Source: Lysobacter sp. TY2-98 (GTDB lineage: Bacteria > Pseudomonadota > Gammaproteobacteria > Xanthomonadales > Xanthomonadaceae). From it: a DNA stretch of 64,000 nucleotides. How positions within the stretch are numbered: position 1 is the first letter of the stretch; each line of letters opens with the position of its first letter. Positions 9,124 through 18,833 of this stretch are shown piece after piece. The DNA lies in NCBI RefSeq assembly GCF_003367355.1, contig NZ_CP031413.1, positions 2,150,921-2,214,920 on the forward strand, given 5' to 3'. The notes beneath the pieces were generated by a model. It saw nothing but the letters and a program-made list of their open reading frames with translations. It ran no database searches and was not told the origin of the DNA. The translations under genes and the position numbers were made by a program.

Positions 9124-9584
9124 CTGTCCGACGCAGCTCCGATCGCCCGCCGATAGACGTGCTGGGTCTTGCTTCGTGCGAAGCCGATGCCGGCGTAGAA
9201 CGCATGCGATTCCTCGCGAACGATGTTCGATCGCACGATCAGCGCCGAGGCGCCGCGGTCACGCGACCAGGCTTCCGCCGCGTCCACTAGCGCACGCCCC
9301 GCACCGGTGCGACGCCGCGTCGCGTCGACGACGAGCCCGGTGATTTCGAACGCGATGCCGGATTCGAGCGTGATCCGGCGTTCGACCGCGATCCAGCCCA
9401 TGAGCATGTCGTCGAGCTCTGCAACGAAGACTTCGCCGTCGAGATCGGCAAGCCAGGCCAGTCGCTCCGAGATCGCCTGCGCGGTGGCCGGATAGCCGAG
9501 CTGCGCAGACAACATCGCGATCCGTTCCGCGTCACTGCCGCGCACTTCGCGGACGGACACACGCGCCGCGTCGCCCATCGTCAT
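9120..9584 (-). CDS. GNAT family N-acetyltransferase
   Basis: 154 residues with the GNAT fold. Beta4 is '[29 protein letters not shown]', whose R-x-x-G-x-G/A acetyl-CoA loop reads RRTGAG, and the terminal '[22 protein letters not shown]' is the usual C-terminal strand-helix. Substrate is not predictable. The ATG at 9584 overlaps the glnE stop (ATGA), so it is probably translated with glnE. Confidence 0.88.
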   Translation of the reverse strand: MTMGDAARVSVREVRGSDAERIAMLSAQLGYPATAQAISERLAWLADLDGEVFVAELDDMLMGWIAVERRITLESGIAFEITGLVVDATRRRTGAGRALVDAAEAWSRDRGASALIVRSNIVREESHAFYAGIGFARSKTQHVYRRAIGAASDS

Positions 9585-12361
9585 TCACCGAAATCCAGCG
9601 AGACGGCACGCGCCGTTTCCCGCACGATCGCACGCGCGGCTTCGATCGCCGCGTCGAACGGCACGCGCCGCGCGCGACGATCGAGCGTGCAGTCGAGGCC
9701 GCGCGCGAGCATCAGCGCATGCGCCTCGGCGAGCGGGCCGGCGATGGCGCGATCGAGGACGCCCACATCGCGACAGGCCTCGATCAAGGCATGCGTATTG
9801 CGTGGATGCAGCAAGGCCGGAACACGCGCGCCGTGCGCGAGCACGAGCGCCTGCAGCACGAACTCCAGATCGACCAAGCCGCCCTCGCCCTGCTTGAGGT
9901 CGAAACTCGCGGCGTCCGAACGGTCGAGCTCCGCGCGCATGCGCAGGCGCATCTGCGTGACGTCGGCCATCACCGCGGCGGTATCGCGCGGGCGACCGAG
10001 CACCTCGGCGCGCACGCGTTCGTAGTCCGCACACAGCGACGCGTCGCCACCGATGCAGCGTGCACGCACCAGTGCCTGGTGCTCCCAGGTCCACGCGCGC
10101 TCGCGCTGGTACGCGGAAAAACTCGCGAGGCTGGATACCAGCAGGCCCTTCGCGCCGTCGGGACGCAGGCGTACGTCGACATCGAACAGCCGGCCTGCGC
10201 CGGTCGCCGCGCCGAGCAGCGCGACCACCTTCTGCGCGAGTCGCGCGAACCAGCGCTGCGCGTCGAGCGGGCGCGCGCCGTCGGATTCCGCATCGGCAGG
10301 CGCGTCGTAGAGGAAGACGAGGTCGAGATCCGAACCGAACCCCAGCTCTTCACCGCCGAGGCTGCCGTAGCCGAGCACGGCGAAGCGCGCTCCGGGAAGT
10401 TCGCCATTCGTGGCGCGCACCTCGGCCTGCGCGATGCGCACGACCACATCGACCACGGCATCCGCGAGCCACGCGAGCTGACGTGCGCTGTCGTCCGCCG
10501 GCTGGCGACGGTCGCGCACCGCCATCGCGATGCGGAAACTCAACGCCTGTCGCACCTCGTTGAGCGCACGCAGCGCGTGTTCGGTGTCGTCGATGGCGGC
10601 GACGGCATCGTTGCAGGCCGCATGGAGGTCGGCGCGATCCGGCAACGCGCCGGCGACGCGCGCGTCCAGCAGTTCGTCGAGCAGCAGCGGATACATCGCC
10701 AGCCGTTCCGCCAGCAGCGCGTTGTGCGCGACGACGTCGACCATGCGCTCCAGTGCTGCAGGCTGCTCGTCGAGCAGGGCGAGGTATGCGCTTCGGCGCA
10801 GCACATTGGCGACGAGCGCGACGAGGCGACGCATCGCCAGAAGCGGCTCACGCGATTGCGCTGCACCGTGCAGCAATGCAGGCATGACGCGATCGAGACG
10901 TGCGCGCGTCGCGTCCGACAGCGCCTGCACCGCCGGCGAGCGCGAGAAGTCGCGCAACAGCGCGTCGGCCTCGCCCGCCGCGGCAAAGCCGGCGTCGGCC
11001 AAGGTCGCCGCCTCGCCGGCGTTCGGCAGCGCGCTCCAGTACGCGGCGAGCGCATCCGGTGCAGCGGTGCGTTCGCGCGGCGCCAGCAGCGCGTTGAATT
11101 CCGTGGTGACACGCGCACGCACCGCGTCGAGCGCATCGCGGAACTCATTCCAGTCGCGATAGCCGAGTCCGGTGGCGATGCGCTCGCGCGATTCCGCGTC
11201 GTCCGGCAATGCGTGGGTCTGCGCGTCGCGGAGCATCTGCAGGCGGTTCTCGACGCGCCGCAGCGTGCGATAGGCGGCAGTCAGCGCGTCGCCGGTTTCG
11301 GCATCGACGTGGCCGGCGTCGACCAGCGCGCGCAGCGACGGCAGCAGTCGGCGGTCGCGCAATGCGGGCTCGCGACCGCCGCGGATCAGCTGCAACGCCT
11401 GCACCAGGAATTCGACTTCGCGGATGCCGCCGGGTCCACGCTTGATGTCGTCGACCAGTTCGCGCCGCGCGACTTCCGCGGCGATCGACGCCTTCATCGT
11501 GCGCAGGCCGTCGAGCGCGCCGAAATCGAGATAGCGGCGATAGACGAACGGCCGCAGCGTCTCGAGGAAGCGCTCGCCTGCCACGATGTCGCCCGCGACC
11601 GGTCGCGCCTTCTGCCAGGCGTAACGTTCCCAGTCGCGACCTTCGCGCTGGAAATACTGCTCGAGCGCGGCGAACGACCATGCGAGCCGTCCCGCGGTGC
11701 CGAACGGCCGCAGGCGCAAGTCCACGCGATGCGAGAAGCCGTCGGCGGTGACGTCGTCGAGCAGCTTCGCGAGCTGCTGGCCGAGCCGGGTGAAGTAGCC
11801 CTCGGCATCGAGCGGTCGAGCACCGTCGGATTCGCCGCCGGTTTCGTAGGCGTAGACGAGGTCGATGTCGGAGCTGAAGTTGAGCTCGCCGCCGCCGAGC
11901 TTGCCGAGGCCGAACACGACCAGCCGCTGCGCACGACCTTCGCCATCGCGGACCACGCCATGGCGTTGCGCGAACTGCGTTTCCAGCGCGTCCAGCGCCA
12001 GCGCCAGGCAGCGCTCGGCAAGCTGCGTGCTCCCTGCGAGCGTGGTGTCGACATCGTCGAGGCCGAGTACGTCGCGCCAGATCAGCCGCGTGGACGCGGC
12101 CGTGCGATAGCGACGCAGCTGCGCGGGCCAATCGGCGGACGTCGTCGGATCGAGCAGCGGTTCCGGTACCGGACGCGCGCCATCGTCGGCCAGCAATTGC
12201 GCGAGCAGCGCACGGTCACGGGCGAGCACGTCGATGGCGAAGTCGCTGGCGCGCGCGACGGCGGCCACGCGTTCGCGGTCGTCGGCGGCGATGTCGAGGC
12301 GTCGCAGCGCGCGGTCCACCGCGGCGTCGATCGCCTGCGCGGCGGCTATCGTCTCGCTCAT
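9581..12361 (-). CDS. glnE: Bifunctional glutamine synthetase adenylyltransferase/adenylyl-removing enzyme
   Basis: About 926 residues, as usual for GlnE. It adenylylates and deadenylylates glutamine synthetase in response to PII, coupling nitrogen supply to GS activity. Both nucleotidyltransferase halves are present: [20 protein letters not shown] near residue 151 (adenylyl-removing) and [20 protein letters not shown] in the C-terminal half (adenylyl-transferring). They keep the paired acidic residues DxD. The [12 protein letters not shown] and [12 protein letters not shown] motifs also occur in both halves. Start at 12361 or three codons earlier (12370) is open; the long frame further upstream runs through a terminator and is not coding. 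Confidence 0.95.
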   Translation of the reverse strand: MSETIAAAQAIDAAVDRALRRLDIAADDRERVAAVARASDFAIDVLARDRALLAQLLADDGARPVPEPLLDPTTSADWPAQLRRYRTAASTRLIWRDVLGLDDVDTTLAGSTQLAERCLALALDALETQFAQRHGVVRDGEGRAQRLVVFGLGKLGGGELNFSSDIDLVYAYETGGESDGARPLDAEGYFTRLGQQLAKLLDDVTADGFSHRVDLRLRPFGTAGRLAWSFAALEQYFQREGRDWERYAWQKARPVAGDIVAGERFLETLRPFVYRRYLDFGALDGLRTMKASIAAEVARRELVDDIKRGPGGIREVEFLVQALQLIRGGREPALRDRRLLPSLRALVDAGHVDAETGDALTAAYRTLRRVENRLQMLRDAQTHALPDDAESRERIATGLGYRDWNEFRDALDAVRARVTTEFNALLAPRERTAAPDALAAYWSALPNAGEAATLADAGFAAAGEADALLRDFSRSPAVQALSDATRARLDRVMPALLHGAAQSREPLLAMRRLVALVANVLRRSAYLALLDEQPAALERMVDVVAHNALLAERLAMYPLLLDELLDARVAGALPDRADLHAACNDAVAAIDDTEHALRALNEVRQALSFRIAMAVRDRRQPADDSARQLAWLADAVVDVVVRIAQAEVRATNGELPGARFAVLGYGSLGGEELGFGSDLDLVFLYDAPADAESDGARPLDAQRWFARLAQKVVALLGAATGAGRLFDVDVRLRPDGAKGLLVSSLASFSAYQRERAWTWEHQALVRARCIGGDASLCADYERVRAEVLGRPRDTAAVMADVTQMRLRMRAELDRSDAASFDLKQGEGGLVDLEFVLQALVLAHGARVPALLHPRNTHALIEACRDVGVLDRAIAGPLAEAHALMLARGLDCTLDRRARRVPFDAAIEAARAIVRETARAVSLDFGE

Positions 12362-12407
12362 GCGCCGCATTCTGTCATGCGGCTGCTGCGCGGCCCGGGC
12401 AAAAAGA

Positions 12408-12438
12408 AAGCCCGCTGCCGTTGCCAGCAGCGGGCTTT
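12408..12438 (-). terminator. Intrinsic terminator between the subtilase gene and glnE
   Basis: Stem AAGCCCGCTGC / GCAGCGGGCTT with an eight-base loop, followed on the minus strand by CTTTTT. It would end the subtilase transcript before glnE, and it rules out longer glnE starts. Confidence 0.85.
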
Positions 12439-12580
12439 TGCTCCCTCCCCCACGTCGGGATGCAGGTCTATCGTTAAAGAGACGTGATGGGGATTGCACG
12501 CTGCATCGCAGCAAATACTGACCGGTTCAGGCGGCCGTCCCTGGCCGCCTGCGTAAGCCCGCACCGGATCACGGGTTTTC

Positions 12581-15175
12581 TTACCGCGCGACTGTGATGA
12601 CCGGCGAGGTCCACATCTCCCAGTGCGCCGGGTTGCTCGGGTCGCCGTTGGCCTTGAGCACCTGCAGTAGCACCGTGTAGCGCCCGTTCGGCACGACGTA
12701 GGTGTTGCGGCCCTGCGTCGTGGTGCCGTCCCACGAGAACGCGTAGAAGCCGGTCGCCGACGAGTTGCGGCCGAAGAACTCCGTCCGGAAGGCGCTATGC
12801 CACGAGCGACCCGTCGTCGCATCGCGCACGTCCATGCGGATGGCGGCGGACTGATGGTCGAAGTGGATCAGGAAGAACGGGATGTCGTTGCCGGCCATCG
12901 AGTAGGTCGCGCCGGAGGGCTGGTTGAAGTACGAGCTCCCGCTGAGCTTCGCCAGCCACGGGAAACCGTTCGCAGTCGGCACCAGCACCTGGCGGGCCTG
13001 GTAGTCGCCGATGTAGCCGGAGAACGGCACGCGCAGCGTGTTGCTGCCGTCGTTCGGCGTGGCGACGAGGTATCCGCCGTAGATGCCGCCGTCGATGCTC
13101 GTGCCGGTCGGGAACGGCGTGATCGTGGCGTTGACCGTCGCCGAGCCGTGGGCGGGCACCACAACGCTGGGCGCCGAGAACGAGACCCCGCCGCCGGCGT
13201 TGTAGAACGCGAGCGAGAACGTGTTGGGGCCGGTCGCCAGCGAGTTCACCGCGCTGAGCGTGTACGTGACCGGCGTCGAGCCGCCGTTGGTGAACGTGAG
13301 CGTGCGGGTCTGCGGACCGGCCTGGCCTTCGCCCAGCGAGATCTTGCCGGGGTCGAGGCGTGTGGCGTTCACGATGGCGCGGTCGATGTGCAGCATGCCG
13401 GCGCCCTGGCGATGCGTGGGCTCGAGGTACGGACCGGCGGGAATGCCCGACCAGAACGCCGGCTGCGCCGTGTTCTGCAGGATCGAGCGCACCGCCTGCG
13501 ACGGCGTGTGCGGCAACGCCTGCAGCAGCAGCGCGGCGGCGCCCGCCACGTGCGGCGACGACATCGATGTGCCGCTCAGCGACGCATAGCCGCCCTTCTC
13601 CAGCGGGTACGTGGAATAGATCGAGCCGCCCGGCGCGCCGATGTCCGGCTTGAGCGTCAGATCCGGGGACAGGCCCCACGACGAGAACGACGAGATCAGG
13701 CCGCCGGTCGGATTGGGCTGCGACACGTGGAAGTCGCCCCACGTCAGGCTGGTGCCCGCACCCGCGACACGGCCATCGATGGTCGCGCCGTCGGCCTGGC
13801 TGAGGCCCACCGTCGGGATGTTGACCGACGGCGTGCCGGCGACGGTCGGGTTCAGCGCGCCCGCGACGTTGTTGTAGAGCAGCACGCCCGACGCACCCGC
13901 GGCCTCGGCGTTCTTCGCCTTGATGTAGAACGAGCACGTGCCGCGGCGGATCAGCACGATCTTGCCGGCGAGGCTGCCGGCGGGAAGTGCCGAACATGCG
14001 TCGGCCGTGGACGACGTCGTGCCGGTGCGCGCGATCGGCGCGGTGCCCGAACCCGGCGGCGGCGGTGCGCCGGTAGCGGCGTTGTAGCCGATCTTCATCG
14101 CGTCCGGCGAAATCGCGAAGGCCGGCTGCGCGATGCCGATGTTGTCGAACGACGCGACGCTGATGACCTTCTCGCCGACGCTCGGCGCCGACGATCCGTA
14201 AAGACCGAGCGCGGCGTCGTTGCCCGCCGAGGCCACCACGACCATGCCTTGGTTGACCAGTCGCGAGGCGGCTTGCGCGGTCGGATACTGCGGCCATTGC
14301 AATGCCGAACCGATGCTCATGTTGAGCACCTGCATGCGATCGGCCTGCGCCCGCTCCATGGCCGCGAGCATGATGTCCGACGACGTCGAACCTGCGCAGC
14401 CGAACACGCGATACGCACCGAACGACACCTTGGGCGCGACGCCCTTGACCTGGCCGTTCGCGCCGATGATGCCGGCGACGTGCGTGCCATGGCCCGCGCA
14501 GTCATCCGGCCGCGCGTCGGGCACCGGCACGGGATTGGTTCCGGCGTCGTACGCGTCGCCGACGAAATCCCAGCCCGCCACCACGCGCGCGCTCGGGAAC
14601 GCGGTGCCGCCGTTGACGCCCCCACCGCCGAATGCTGGATGGTCGATGTCGATGCCGGTGTCCATCACCGCGACGCGGATGCCCGTGCCGTCGAGGCCGA
14701 GGCTGTTCTGCGCGACATCCGCGCCCGTCATCTGCAAGGCCGTGTAGAGCTCGGGCGACGACGTCGGATCCGGCAGGCTCTGAGGCATCGGGACGGTGTC
14801 GACCGGATAGATCGCCTTGACGCCCGGCATGCGTGCGAGGGTGCTCAGCTGCGCGCGCGACACCGTCACCGAGAAGCCATTGAACAGGTTGTCGTACGCG
14901 TAGTTCTCGATGTAGTTCACGCCCGCGCTGCGTGCGGCCGCGCGGAACGACTGCTTCTCGCTCGACAGTGCCGCGGCGGATCCGCGATCGGCCAGCGGCG
15001 TGGCGCTGAGTTCGACGAACCAGCGGCCCGGGGTTTCATCGGCGGGCGTGCCGTCATTGTCGGCGACCGGATACGGCGTTTCAGGTTGCAGGGGCGTAAG
15101 CACGACATCGGATGCGATCGCGGCCATACACGCGCATGCGAGTACGGACAGCGCCAGGGTGGAAGACTTCTTCAC
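12581..15175 (-). CDS. Secreted S8 (subtilisin-like) serine peptidase with PA insert
   Basis: About 864 residues from a GTG start at 15175, placed six bases after a GAGG site and directly before a signal peptide (KKSSTLALSVLACACMAAIAS). An I9-type propeptide follows ('RWFVELSATPLAD', 'FNGFSVTVSRAQLSTL'). The catalytic triad is complete: Asp172 in VMDTGID, His229 in GHGTHVAGI, Ser537 in GTSMSSPHVAG. The oxyanion Asn is in ASAGND. A protease-associated domain of about 110 residues is inserted between the oxyanion region and Ser537 (CSALPAGSLAGKIVLIRRGTCSF). The last 300 residues are Fn3-like. Such extracellular proteases are plentiful in Lysobacter and feed predation and nutrition. The ATG-less extension upstream is excluded because it crosses the groEL terminators. 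Confidence 0.93.
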   Translation of the reverse strand: MKKSSTLALSVLACACMAAIASDVVLTPLQPETPYPVADNDGTPADETPGRWFVELSATPLADRGSAAALSSEKQSFRAAARSAGVNYIENYAYDNLFNGFSVTVSRAQLSTLARMPGVKAIYPVDTVPMPQSLPDPTSSPELYTALQMTGADVAQNSLGLDGTGIRVAVMDTGIDIDHPAFGGGGVNGGTAFPSARVVAGWDFVGDAYDAGTNPVPVPDARPDDCAGHGTHVAGIIGANGQVKGVAPKVSFGAYRVFGCAGSTSSDIMLAAMERAQADRMQVLNMSIGSALQWPQYPTAQAASRLVNQGMVVVASAGNDAALGLYGSSAPSVGEKVISVASFDNIGIAQPAFAISPDAMKIGYNAATGAPPPPGSGTAPIARTGTTSSTADACSALPAGSLAGKIVLIRRGTCSFYIKAKNAEAAGASGVLLYNNVAGALNPTVAGTPSVNIPTVGLSQADGATIDGRVAGAGTSLTWGDFHVSQPNPTGGLISSFSSWGLSPDLTLKPDIGAPGGSIYSTYPLEKGGYASLSGTSMSSPHVAGAAALLLQALPHTPSQAVRSILQNTAQPAFWSGIPAGPYLEPTHRQGAGMLHIDRAIVNATRLDPGKISLGEGQAGPQTRTLTFTNGGSTPVTYTLSAVNSLATGPNTFSLAFYNAGGGVSFSAPSVVVPAHGSATVNATITPFPTGTSIDGGIYGGYLVATPNDGSNTLRVPFSGYIGDYQARQVLVPTANGFPWLAKLSGSSYFNQPSGATYSMAGNDIPFFLIHFDHQSAAIRMDVRDATTGRSWHSAFRTEFFGRNSSATGFYAFSWDGTTTQGRNTYVVPNGRYTVLLQVLKANGDPSNPAHWEMWTSPVITVAR

Positions 15176-15351
15176 GGCAAACCTCGTCAGTTCGGGGGGA
15201 GGGGAGCCACTGGACGGTGGGTTGAACGCAACCCCGGCACGGGACAGGACCGGGCAGGAGTCGGGGTTTAGCCTATCTTCACGAAACGCGACTTGGGTCA
15301 CATTCCGGTCGCCGAACGACGAGCGGTCGGGGCGGCTTCCGCACAAAGAAA

Positions 15352-15374
15352 AAGCCCCGCTTTCGCGGGGCTTT
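15352..15374 (-). terminator. Second intrinsic terminator downstream of groEL
   Basis: GC-rich stem AAGCCCCGC / GCGGGGCTT with a tight TTTC loop and a T-rich tail on the minus strand (TTTTTCTTTG). It backs up the terminator at 15446 and isolates the subtilase gene from the groESL transcript. Confidence 0.8.
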
Positions 15375-15445
15375 TCGTGTTGCGGTGCAGCGGGAAATGG
15401 ATCGGCGGGACAGAGCCGGGACGGCGGCCGTCCGGGCAAAAAAGA

Positions 15446-15467
15446 AAACCCCGCCGAAGCGGGGTTT
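15446..15467 (-). terminator. groEL intrinsic terminator
   Basis: Stem AAACCCCGC / GCGGGGTTT around a CGAA tetraloop, followed on the minus strand by TTCTTTTTTG. It starts about 22 bases past the groEL stop. Confidence 0.88.
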
Positions 15468-15488
15468 CCGGTGCAATCGCGGCGCGAC

Positions 15489-17135
<1,647 letters not shown>

Positions 17136-17186
17136 TTACCTCAAAAAAATTTCAGTGGGAATGGGTGGTTCGAAGGAAGGCCGCGA

Positions 17187-17474
17187 TCAGCCGAGGATCG
17201 CGAAGATGTCGTCTTCCTTCACAACGAGAAGGTCGTTGCCGTCGAGCTTCACTTCGGTGCCGCTGTACTTGCCGAACAGCACCTTGTCGCCGACCTTGAC
17301 CTTCGGGGCGCGCACGGTGCCGTTGTCGAAGGCCTTGCCTTCGCCGACCGCGATGACTTCGCCCTTGATCGGCTTTTCGGTCGCCGAATCCGGGATCACG
17401 ATGCCACCGGCCGAAACCTTTTCTTCTTCCATGCGCTTGATGACCACGCGGTCGTAGAGCGGCTTGATGTTCAT
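17187..17474 (-). CDS. groES: Co-chaperonin GroES
   Basis: 95 residues ([18 protein letters not shown] to EDDIFAILG), the canonical Hsp10 length, with the mobile-loop region '[18 protein letters not shown]'. GGAGG lies seven bases before the ATG. It is the first gene of groESL and sits directly behind a CIRCE-bearing promoter. Confidence 0.99.
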   Translation of the reverse strand: MNIKPLYDRVVIKRMEEEKVSAGGIVIPDSATEKPIKGEVIAVGEGKAFDNGTVRAPKVKVGDKVLFGKYSGTEVKLDGNDLLVVKEDDIFAILG

Positions 17475-17529
17475 GCACGAACCTCCGGCTGGATTGCTAA
17501 GTGGTTGAAATAACAGCGAAAGACGGGAA

Positions 17530-17559
17530 ATTTTAGCAGTCGCTTGTCCCGAGTGCCAA
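17530..17559 (-). promoter_or_regulatory. groESL promoter overlapped by a CIRCE (HrcA) operator
   Basis: On the plus strand TTAGCAGTC (17533-17541), a nine-base spacer, and GAGTGCCAA (17551-17559) match the CIRCE consensus TTAGCACTC-N9-GAGTGCTAA at eight of nine positions in each arm. Read on the minus strand, the same arms contain a -35-like TTGGCA (17559-17554) and a -10-like TAAAAT (17535-17530) spaced 18 bases apart. HrcA binding would therefore block RNA polymerase directly. hrcA itself is not in the window. A sigma-32 type sequence was not evident. Confidence 0.82.
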
Positions 17560-17710
17560 ACACGGGACGCGCTGCGCCCGCATCGCGGACGGGGCGGGAT
17601 ATGGGATGGCCCGGCGGACTTTCAAGGGCCAGGCACGAAAAAAGTCGAACGCGCGTGATGACGCGCCGGCGGCCTCAGCCGGGGCCGCTACGAATCGCGG
17701 AGACAAAAAA

Positions 17711-17742
17711 AGAGCGCGTCCCGAAGAAACGCGCTCTTTGGT
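17711..17742 (+). terminator. Hairpin with T-rich tail (possible terminator)
   Basis: Stem AGAGCGCGT / ACGCGCTCT with a nine-base loop, followed by TTGGTTTT, and preceded by AAAAAAA on the left. No coding gene ends just before it on either strand, so what it terminates is unclear. Confidence 0.5.
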
Positions 17743-17872
17743 TTTCGAGGACGGCCATCCAAGCTCGCGCGATCCGGCGCGCCTCCCCAAGAACCCGTGA
17801 CCCCATGTCCTGTCGACGTTCCGTGTCGACGTGGGGCGATTGTGGGCGGTTCACGTCACCTCCGCTACCCCG

Positions 17873-17907
17873 CCGCTACCGAAAGAAACGTCCGCTTCCG
17901 GTAGCGG
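17873..17907. repeat. Imperfect inverted repeat upstream of the XRE regulator
   Basis: CCGCTACCGAAAG (17873-17885) faces CTTCCGGTAGCGG (17895-17907) with one mismatch and a nine-base spacer. A further CCGCTACC lies at 17862 and partial copies GGTAGCG and GGTAGaG at 18006 and 18024, just before the regulator start at 18076. This arrangement fits an autoregulatory operator, which is an inference. Confidence 0.5.
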
Positions 17908-18075
17908 ATGGAAAACGGACATTTATGAAATCGTATTCATTGCCGGGTTTCAGCCCACCTTCACCCGGTACTGTGACCTGAAGCGCACCTCATCACGGTT
18001 TTATTGGTAGCGAGGTGACTTCCGGTAGAGTTGGTCAAATAACGTCCATTCTGCTGACGCGGAGCGTCACTTGCT

Positions 18076-18477
18076 ATGAATTCCCAGCAGCGGATCCGCC
18101 TCGCCCGACGCCACGCCGGCCTGTCCCAGTCCGCGCTCGCCGAGGCGGTCGGCGTGCAGCGCAGCGCGGTCAGCCACTGGGAAGCCGTGCAGGGCAAGAG
18201 CCCGAGCATGTCGAACCTGCGACGCGTCGCCACAGTCACCGGGGTGCAGTTCGAGTGGCTGGCCACCGGCCGCGGGCGCATGGCGTTGTCGAACGAGGAC
18301 GCACTGGAAGGCGTGGCGGCAGTGGACGCGACCATGGTCGACGAACCGCTTGAGCTGCGCATGCTCACCGCCTTCCGTAGCCTGCCGCCGCGCAGCCAGG
18401 CGCCGCTGGTGGAGCTGATGGAGCAGATGGCCGCGCTGCGCACCGGCCGATCGCGCGGACCGCGACGCGAAACCTGA
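18076..18477 (+). CDS. XRE-family (Cro/CI-type HTH) transcriptional regulator
   Basis: 133 residues. The first 60 form an HTH_3 domain: RIRLARRHAGLSQSALAEAV, recognition helix QRSAVSHWEAVQG, then LRRVATVTGVQFEWLATGRG. The C-terminal half is helical with no known ligand domain. It stands alone, with cutA 32 bases downstream. The repeat cluster just upstream is a candidate for its own operator. Genes controlled by it cannot be told. Confidence 0.88.
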   Translation: MNSQQRIRLARRHAGLSQSALAEAVGVQRSAVSHWEAVQGKSPSMSNLRRVATVTGVQFEWLATGRGRMALSNEDALEGVAAVDATMVDEPLELRMLTAFRSLPPRSQAPLVELMEQMAALRTGRSRGPRRET

Positions 18478-18509
18478 GGCGCTCCGCAGCCGCTCGCTAC
18501 AATCGGCGG

Positions 18510-18833
18510 ATGCGCGCCGCCGTCCTTCACTGCACCTGCCCGGACGTCGCGACGGCCGAGCGTATCGCCACCGCGCTGGTCGAGGAACGCCTCGCTGCCT
18601 GTGTGCAGCAGCTACCGGGCCTGCGCTCGACCTATCGCTGGGAAGAGCGTGTCGAAACCGCCGAGGAAGTCCTGCTGCTGATCAAGACCGCGGACGATCG
18701 CATCCCTGCCGCCATCGCCCGCGTACAGGCGATGCACCCCTACGACGTGCCGGAGCTGCTCGTGCTCGAAGTCCGCGACGGCGCGCCCGCCTACCTCGAC
18801 TGGGTCCACGCCCAGAGCCGTCCCGATGCCTGA
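18510..18833 (+). CDS. cutA: Divalent-cation tolerance protein CutA
   Basis: 107 residues, the usual CutA1 size; a trimeric PII-like protein originally tied to copper tolerance. Landmarks: LVEERLAACVQQLPGLRSTYRWEERVETAEEVLLLIKT and 'HPYDVPELLVLEV'. Its last eight bases overlap the dsbD start (ATGCCTGA), a cutA-dsbD pairing also known from E. coli. Confidence 0.95.
   Translation: MRAAVLHCTCPDVATAERIATALVEERLAACVQQLPGLRSTYRWEERVETAEEVLLLIKTADDRIPAAIARVQAMHPYDVPELLVLEVRDGAPAYLDWVHAQSRPDA

Larger units (their letters stand above)
17560..18075. other. 516-base intergenic region between groESL and the XRE gene
   Basis: No convincing gene: the short frames here have no ribosome site and no family resemblance. 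It holds a hairpin at 17711-17737, a cluster of GGTAGCGG/CCGCTACC repeats from 17862 to 18028, and a direct repeat TGTCGACGT at 17811 and 17824. Confidence 0.6.

Noticed and set aside
9719..12487. Plus-strand frame of 922 codons across glnE
   Set aside because: Long antisense frame produced by high GC. No family resemblance, no ribosome site; glnE on the other strand explains the region fully.
12797..15271. Plus-strand frame of 824 codons across the subtilase
   Set aside because: Shadow of a GC-rich gene, dominated by Arg and Gly; the subtilase triad is on the other strand.
17544..17981. Plus-strand frame of 145 codons before the XRE gene
   Set aside because: Runs through the CIRCE element, a hairpin and the repeats; no ribosome site and no family. 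Treated as non-coding.
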